Shown here: positions 49,101 to 58,100 of the stretch, piece after piece
How positions within the stretch are numbered: the first letter of the stretch is position 1
How the letters are laid out: the number at the start of each line of letters is the position of its first letter
Assembly: GCA_030549495.1 (NCBI GenBank)
Contig: JAUIRK010000305.1
Location: 124,001 to 188,000 of the forward strand
Direction: 5' to 3'
Source of the DNA: Nectonema munidae
Lineage: Eukaryota; Nematomorpha; Nectonematoida; Nectonematidae
DNA length: 64,000 nucleotides
Program-made: the position numbers and the translations under genes
The notes under the pieces: generated by a model
Seen by the model: only the letters and a program-made list of their open reading frames with translations
Databases searched by the model: none
What the model was told of the DNA's origin: nothing

Positions 49101-52100
49101 GACAATAGAAGTATTTTCTAAAATTAATTCAGAAACATCTTGACAAGAAACATTCTTCATGTTAAATTTAATCATAATTACTGCAGATAGAGTTTCAATA
49201 CTAAGTCTAGATTTTTCACAAGTCCAAAAATCATTCATAATAGAAAACACTCTTTCAACAGAAGCATTTGTACCAGGACAACTCCACACAAACTGAATAA
49301 TTTTCGACAAATTATTGTACGGAGTAGTTTTCTTCAAAGTTTTTAAAAATTTCAATCCATTTCTGATCTATGTTAAAGCTTTGACTTTCCCATTGACGAA
49401 TTTTATTGGAACTAAGATATCTGTTTGCTCTTCTTATTTCTTCAAACAAATAATTGTCATCAATTTCTATACTTGGAACTAAATATATCAAAAAAGAAAC
49501 ACAGCTCTCAACATCTTTCCATTCAATGGTTGAGCAGTTTAAAAAACACCATTCAAAAAGTTGTTACTCGCAAAATTGCTTTCAGACCATTCTTCAACGT
49601 ACTTAAAACTTTCAAGTTTTCTTCTATATTTTCCAATCTTTTTTTAGTTTCCCTAGGTAAAAATTTCTCCTTATATCTAAAAAACCGAAAAAAGTTGACT
49701 GCCTCAAAAAAAACCTGGCACACCTGCTAGTAATTGAACTAATAAATTCTGTATGAGTGTAGATGATATAGAGATATAAAAATAAATTAAAAAAAAACAA
49801 TCTTCTAAATTCTATTATCTAAATTAAACTTTTAGTTTCGTAAAAAAAAACAGTTTTCAAATTAATGTTTTCTGTGGAAATAATTATGTCAATGTTTTAA
49901 AAAGGAGAGACAAAAACCTTATTTTCCAAAAGGAGGACACTAAAAGGACAAGTTCGAAAGGAGGACAAGACACAAAAAAGTTGGACTGTCCTTCCAGAAG
50001 GAGGACGGTTGGTCACCCTACTATAAAGAAAGGCTGTCGATAGCTTTTTTGATTGGCATTATTGCGAATTCCCAGATCTTTCGCTTGTCATGGCCATAAA
50101 TGCGTTGGAAGAAAGCAAAAGTAAGAATGTGCGTGCATACCTGCAATCCTGCTTTGAATGCCGCGTCTCCTATGAAATTGTGCATCATTCTTATGACAGC
50201 GGAACCCTAAATGACATTGACATTGCTTTACTTGCAGTATTTACGCAATATTGGAAAGAAAGCACGTACTTTAGTGTAAGATATGGAGTCAAAAACTTCG
50301 ATAATGAGCTTTACATCCGTTATAGGAAGATAAATGGGGTGTGAAGACGTCAGAGAGTCCCTTTGGAAAACACTATGCGTTTCAATAGTGGTGAAGAAGT
50401 CCATCTGAAAACAAGCAAAGAAAGAATCAAAAATAAAATCCGCAAATGTTTTAGGAGGTCAAAACAAAAGCATCATATATGGAGTTGTTGACACTAAAAA
50501 CTCAAAACGCATCTTTAGAAAAAAACCATGGGAAAAATCGAGAGACGTGCTATTCATTCGGGTACGTAAAAAACGAACAGCTCGCCATCCATCCCTTTGG
50601 GTCCATCCCTGCGTCCAGGGCAGACCACCCCTCCCGTCCCTCTTGGTACGCCACAGAATAAGAGTCAAAGTTTTTCAGGTGAAAACAACATATGCAAAAA
50701 GATATGAACGAATATTATGTACAAAGTCCTTCTTAGAATTGCTTTGAACATAGTATACAATATTATAAAAAGATTTCTTTAGTTTCATTGAAGCACAAGA
50801 AGAACTTATTTTATCCTCAAGCGTTTTTTGGTCTACAAAATGTTGACATTAAAATTTTTGTAACCTGAGCAATTTTTTTATGAATGTTAGAATACCAAGA
50901 GTCTTTGAGACCCTCATATACGTCTAGTGGTTTCATCCAGATGAATAATTGCAACAAAAAATAAGATTCATATTTCTTTTAAATAATTTAACTTATGAAC
51001 TATTTAATCATAAATGCCAAACACATGCAGCATAATTCAGTATGAAACGTCAACATCGCTTAAGTCTTCTTTCAATTGCCATCTATCACTTTTCTTTTTC
51101 TTTTTGATAATAATACATTCCCTTCACTGATATGGAGAAAAAAAGAATTTCTTTTAAAAATGCTTGTGCTTTTTTTATCTTTGTCAAAAGAGGATGATGA
51201 TATTCTCTTCGAGTTGGAAAGTCAAGGGTCCAACCAAGAAGAAAATTATGATTTGAGACTTATTGGAGATGAAGATATTGAAGGTTCTGAAGAAAACTTT
51301 GAGGACGAAGAAGGAAATATCGAAGCATTTGTTGAAAGTTCTAATGATTCAAGTATCGATTATTCTGATGAAAGTGATGATGACTCTAGTTATAACGTTA
51401 ATTTTGAAGAAGAAGGAAAATATCTAGATGAAAATATAAAATGGAGTTGCAATCCATTATTACCAGCTTCTCGTTTGCGAAATAATCTTACTCAACCATC
51501 TAAAGCTTTATTTTCAACAATTACTGAAAAAGATACTTTCAACTTTTTTTACAAAGATGAACATTTTCTTCATATCTTGCGTTCCCAAATCGGAAAGTAA
51601 GCTATCTTCGCTATTATCACTTCATGAAAACTTCAAATGAAAAAAATTTCTTTTATATATGTCAAACTTTGATCAAGATGAAGTTGAAGCTTGCTTTGCT
51701 ATAATAATAATTAGAGCTGGTGTTGATAGAGATATTTTGAGTAATTTACAAGAGCTGTGGGCTGTGAAAGACAGTGGCCCCTTTTACCGTGCTACGATGA
51801 ACTGGGTTTGTTTTAAATTTGTCATCTGCTCTTTGAGATTTGATAACTTCAGAAATCGAAAACAAAGAATTAAATTTGATAAATTGATTGCAATAAGAGA
51901 GATATAAAAAGCAAACTTATGCCGTTTTTATCTTCCAGAAAGCTTAATTACAGTTGATGAGCAGCTTGTAGGTTACAAGGACAAAATTCTTGGAAAAACC
52001 TACATATCAAAAAAGCCTCGTAAATATGGCATCCAGATTTTTAGGCATGTGAATCTTCAACTGGTTATGTTCTAAATGGTATCTATTGTGAAAATAATCC

Positions 52101-55100
52101 TTTTGATAAAATTGAAAAAAAAGGTTTTTCTTCAAGTGTTGTTTTGAAATTAGTTGAACCTTTTTTCAAAGCTGTTAGAAATGGTCTGTTATTTCACTTC
52201 GCATGGTCTTGTTTTGCGTTTACTCAAAAAAACTTGACCTTATTGGGAACTGTGAACAAAACAAAAAGGAAGTTCCCGACATCTTAAAAAGAACATCTTC
52301 TTTATTTACTACTACTTCAGTCTAAGATCATAAAAACTGCATTTCACTTCGTTCTTATGTAGCCAGAAAAAATAGGAAGATTTTAGTTCCTCTAATTTTA
52401 ACCCATTCACGACCAATGTTCCTATTTTGGAACATAAGTAATTTCATCTTCGTCTACTTTTTTCAATGACTTTGAATATAAATCGTCTGCGTTTTTTTTA
52501 GATATCGTCTGCTTTGCTTGGTCTTAAATGGGTTAATGTTGATATCTCTAACCGTGTTGACAAAAAATCTAACATTATATTGGAATGTAATAAAAATAAA
52601 GGAGGAGTAGACTTGAAAATACTTGAATACTTGAAGAATTCACTACCAAGAGTAAGACTGTAAAATGGCGTATGTTGATAAATCACATTATAATAGACAT
52701 TTCTTGGCATAACGCTTTTATTTTGATGTCAAAAAAATAGATATGCCTTGAATAGAAAACAATTCTACAAGATTTATCATTTCAATCTGCCTGAAATTAC
52801 GCTGTCAAAAGAAACAAAAAGACAAATTTGAGTAAAAATACTGTCTTGGCTGGAAAATTTGTAGGTTTTTAAAGGAATTCCAATACTCCAAATAATAACA
52901 ATATTATTTCAAAAAGACCAAGACGATATATTGAATGTAAAAAATGGAGTAGGCTTCGTTTGTAGAGGTCCGACATGTGCATCTCATCGCAGAAGCATTA
53001 AAAAGAGTTGTGTCTCTATTGTTCAGAATGATCTTTTCTAAATATTTTTGATGTTAAAAATGACTTTTAAACGTGTTATCAATTTAATCAATAAAATTTT
53101 CGCTCGTTTCTCTAAAAATACATAACTTTGTTGGCTAAAAATACTGTTAAATGTGTATAATTTGTACACCTAAAACGAACCGTGTTGCAAAATTTACAAT
53201 TCCTTTGAGAGGTAATAAATTCCTAAGTTTAGCTTCATTTTCAAATTTAGAAATAATAGAAAATTACAAGATAGTTTATTTGTGAATAAATTATTTGGCA
53301 CGATGAATGCGTCTATTGGTAACGTCTGTTAAGAAGTTTCATGGTTGCATCACTTTTAATAGCGAAAGTATTCTGCTGTATTTCATTTGTTCGAATTGAC
53401 TTTTTGTTGAACTATTTTTAAGAACTTTTAGTAAGATATTTAAAATGGAAGCGCTGCCTGGTAAAAATACTTGAAAAAAATTTATTAGTTCATCTGTCAA
53501 AAAGTCGAATATTCAGTCTAAGATATCTTGATGATTAATCTTGAATAGATTATTATTATTGAAAGATGAGAGAATGTAAATATGCAAGAAAAATGTGAGG
53601 ACTTACGATGTTCCATTTTGGTTCTATTGCTTGAATGCCAATATATTCCAGATATGAAGCGAAACCTTCATTCAGCCAAATATCATCCCACCATTTCATT
53701 GTTACCAAGTTTCCAAACCACTTAATGTTGAATTAGGTGATAAGAATATATTTTGATTATTCAAAAATCACAGAATATGAATAACAAGTCTATGTCTCTC
53801 TTGTGCCTTATATTCCCAATATTTCGAGAAGTGTGAACCAAAAAGCACAAATGGCGAAAATGAAAGAGTTTGAACATAGCTTATGCAAAATGTTTAAATA
53901 TGACTTATAATATTTGTGACGCTTACTTGATGTGAAAGTTCGTGAGTAATGATTCCGGCAATGACATACTTGTCAAAAAGGGACGACTTCTGGGGATTGT
54001 AGAGTAGATACTTTTCTCGATACATGATCAAACCCCAATTTTCCATTGCCCCTGCAGAAAAGTCCAAGGCAGCCACTTGATCTAAAAATGAGAGTCATTT
54101 GTTGACTTGGTATTCTCATTTTACTCTGTCCACCAATGTCCACTATGCTCGATACGATGGCTTGGACAGGAGAGCAAAATAATATCGGTATGAAGTTGCT
54201 GTTCAAAAATTCCCCCCTTTAAAATATTACAATGTTCCTAGATTTAAGATTGGAATACGAAATTCCTTGAAAACCAGACTTTATCCGTAACCAAAACAAG
54301 ATCTCATCGAGAAACTGTAAAGCCAATATACGAAACCCAAGGTTCTCTTGGATTCCCTCATTATCACTAACCCAACACTGTGTGAGACCCGTTTCGGCTT
54401 TCAAAGACTCAGCAAGGTCACTACATAAAGTTAGTTCACTACATAAACCAATGCTTCACACTACATGAAGACTCACTCTTTCACTCCCAACTATTGGTAT
54501 TTCTTCTTATGCTTTGTTGTGCAATAAACTTTACTTTAGTGCATTCATCCAATTCCAGAATTTTAAAGTTCGCCTCGGCGAGATTTGAACTACCATCAAG
54601 TTTTTGTTAAGAGTGGGGCTTAGTCAACTATCCTCGAGCTGTTCGTTTTGATGACCGTTTTATGCTTATTAATTGAATGCACCATTGTGCTTTCAAATCA
54701 GTCTTGAGTAAAATATAACTTTTAGAAGTAGTACAATATTAAAACCTATGAAATTATTGCTCAATATTTAACATATCTTGTATTAAATATGAAACATAGT
54801 AATCAATAATTCTCGTAATTCCATTAAGTTAGTGATTGGCAAATCTCATTTTGTTGAAAAAATGTCGGATAGCACAGTCTAGGACAGGTTTTCTCAACAT
54901 TTTTGTTTAAATCGACCATTGACATTCAAAAAAAATTTTTTTAAATCTCACACATCGAAGTAAAAAAATGTCGAAAATCTTTCTACTTTTTTACAAACTT
55001 TATTTGAATTTTTAATTTTCAGTTCAATAAACTTTTTTAAAAAATTTGCTTTCACAAATTTAATTTTACAAGAAAAAGGAATTATCACCGATTCTTCTAT

Positions 55101-58100
55101 TTACGATTAAATTGGAATATTTATTGATACGATGACAAAAATTTGCTTTAAAAAAATGCCCAACTCATTTCTATGTTTGCCCAGAAGTGGGAAATTCGCC
55201 CATAGTTGAGAAACCCTGGCCTAGTGCTGCAATTTGTGGAATAATCATTTTTCAATTTTGTGATTTGCAATATATCATGAAAAATATTTAAAAAAATCAT
55301 ATACTAAGTTCCAAGTCCGACTCTATGAGCCCCACTCTTCATCCCGGGTGAAATAGAGAATGTGTAATACCATTTGCCAGAGAAGGACAATGATTTTGAT
55401 CCTTTTTCAAAAAATTTCTAGAAAATAAGATCTTTCGGTATTTTTTCTTAAATTCATATTACATGCAATCTCAGGATTTTTGCTAAAAATTTTTAGTAAA
55501 AATTTGAAATTTTATTCCATACTAAGTTTTGTGACTCAAAAGTTATATAGAAAAAGCTCTAACAAGGAGAGTCAGCCCCGCCCCTAGATTCCATGTAAAA
55601 AGCATGGGGGGGGCAAACTGATTTTAATGGGGCCGGGACTATAAGAAAATGTATACACTTCTATATTTCAAGGGAGTTTCCGGGGAAAAATGAATTCTGC
55701 AGAAGGCAGGGGGGGGGCAAACTGACAATCAATTATGAAAAGTTTTAAAGTATTCCGGTTAAATATATGCAAAAATCTGAATACAGAGAATATAATATAA
55801 AGCATTTTTAGTTTTATTGAAACTCTATGTTGTCCTTTTGCAATTCTGTTTCCTTCAAAAAAAAAATTTAATTTTAGTTTTTGGTTTCTTATATTTATAA
55901 TATTTTGACATGTACTCTTTTTAATTTTTGGATATTTTGACTATTTACGCGATGAAATTTTTTAATCTTTCCAGAAAATCAGAAACTGAATCATGTCAAT
56001 TTTTATTTATTTCGCAAATAAATCTTATTTTCTTTTACTCACTTTTCAAACACTACTTTAAAGTAGATTTCATTTCTAATTTTCTGCAAAAGAATAAAAA
56101 AAATTTCATCTCGTAAATAGACAAAATTTCTAAAAATTAAAAACAGTGCATGTCAAAATAATATAAAGACAGACAAGAAATGAAAAATTAAAGTTAAAAA
56201 AAAGTTGAAAGAAATAGAATTGCAAGACAAAATAAAACTAATTGCCTATGTATGATCTGACAAAACCATGAGAGACAACTAAAATTAAGAAAAATCTATG
56301 AAACAAACAAAGCATACGTCGTTTTGTCAGACTACTTATCTTATCTTATTTACTAAATCGGTTAAATGTAAAAATCTCGTCTTCATAACTAAATTTTTGT
56401 ACAATTTTGGTCAAATTGAAGGAGCTCGGATCCTTAAAATTATTGGGGGTGAGGCAGCAAACTTTTTATTATATTCTGTAAATTTTAATTGAAAATAATT
56501 TATGTTTGAAACTGAACCGTAAAGCCCGTAAAGTTATATGGATCCTTTAATGATATAAAATTGGAAAAATCAAAATTATTAGTGTAGCGAAAATTTTTCA
56601 CCCCCTTGAAATCCAATTGGGCGGAAGAGGGGGAGTGACAATTTGCATCAAAGCAGATAAATTGAATCAAATGCGATCAAAACAGGGATGATGTCGTACG
56701 AAAACACATTATGTTGTCATGCTCCGAAAGAGGACTGATAAAAGTTTTATAGAGCAGTGGTATATTCAAGCAAATAATAATTTAATATATTTGAAAAAAC
56801 TTAATTTTTGAATAAAATTGAACAACTTTCAAACTCATCAATAATTTTAAAGAAAAAGAATCTCCCTAAATCATAGTGCAAAAATGAAGTAAAGTAGGGC
56901 AGGGGTCGGCAACATTATGCTAAGGGCGTGCCAACTTAACACTTCTCAAATCATCTCGAGTGCCAACCTCATATGTATATTTCTCCAAACCAAAATCAAC
57001 ATAATTGTTTTATAATTTATTTAATTTTTATATACACATTTATATAAATATACAATAATAAGTAAAATTATAATTAGCAATAAAAAAATTATATAAGTAA
57101 TTAGTGCTTGACTCTTTGATAACTTAAGCCAACTCTTCAATATAGGCACAAAACTAAATAAAAATGGTTGCGCGTTGTTAAAAACACATTTGATTGCCTT
57201 TAAGATCTATTATAAAAACTGTTTAAAAATTTATTTTACTTTGTGTAAATGAAAAATTTTAATTGTAAACCTTAGAATTTTTGCGTGCCACTGAAAATTG
57301 CTTCGCGTGGCACGTGTGACACGCGTGCCCTAGGTTGCCGACCCCTGAAATAGGGGACCAAAAAAGTTCAAAAATTAAACGATACATAACAAATCAAAAC
57401 CCACATTACCACCTAGAAACACAAAATTTTAAATGATAACGAAATTGCAAAAAAAAAAAGGCCTTTTTAGGTCAAATAACAAAATTGAAAAAAGGGTTAC
57501 CAATTTTTTGAAGAGGATAAGCAACGCCAAAATATTCATTAAAATACTCTATTATCATTGGAGAAATTTTCAAAGCATACTTTGTGTAATTTGTCGACGC
57601 TTTTCTTGTCCAAATTGCGTACTAAAGATATAGATCAAATAAAGCTCAAAATTGTATAGCTGTTATTGGTGATCGTTATAAACAAAACACTATTGCGCTA
57701 AAGAAAAAATTTAATGAGGGAATCTTCTCAATTATGAAACAGAAATGAATTTATAGCATTACAAAAGTGTTCCAAGTTGATCCCAGATGTTCCAAGCAAA
57801 ATTTTGTGAGTTCCAGAAATCAAAATATTCTTAAAGCACCGCTATTTTTTTATTAAATGATTCATATGAAGATAACCAATGAGAAGGGCTTTTTAGGTGA
57901 AATGACAAATAATTTTTATGAATTGTTTTAACCTTTTCACATTCATTCACTTTTTTACTACGTTTTTATAAATTTTAAAAGTTTGCCGTATATGGGTTTT
58001 CTGCAAAATTTTCATATTGATAATTTCTTGAAATTTTCCCTTTTCTAATTAAAACTATGGGAGATATATCAAGCTGATCAATTACACAGCGATTATGCGA

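Larger units (their letters stand above)
48665..50020 (-). mobile_element. hAT element with TAGGGTGACCAAC ends
   Basis: The ends TAGGGTGACCAAC and GTTGGTCACCCTA are exact inverted repeats. CTATAAA flanks both sides (48658-48664 and 50021-50027). GGAGGAC motifs recur inside both ends. The interior keeps the C-terminal part of a hAT transposase on the minus strand. It lies in an aminopeptidase intron. Confidence 0.87.

Noticed and set aside
50585-50600. CCATCCATCCCTTTG repeated from the SINE target site at 18426
   Set aside because: A 15-base low-complexity match without further similarity; probably chance.
55560-56650. Possible element between G-runs at 55600 and 56620
   Set aside because: The edges are not inverted repeats of each other and no target duplication is visible.
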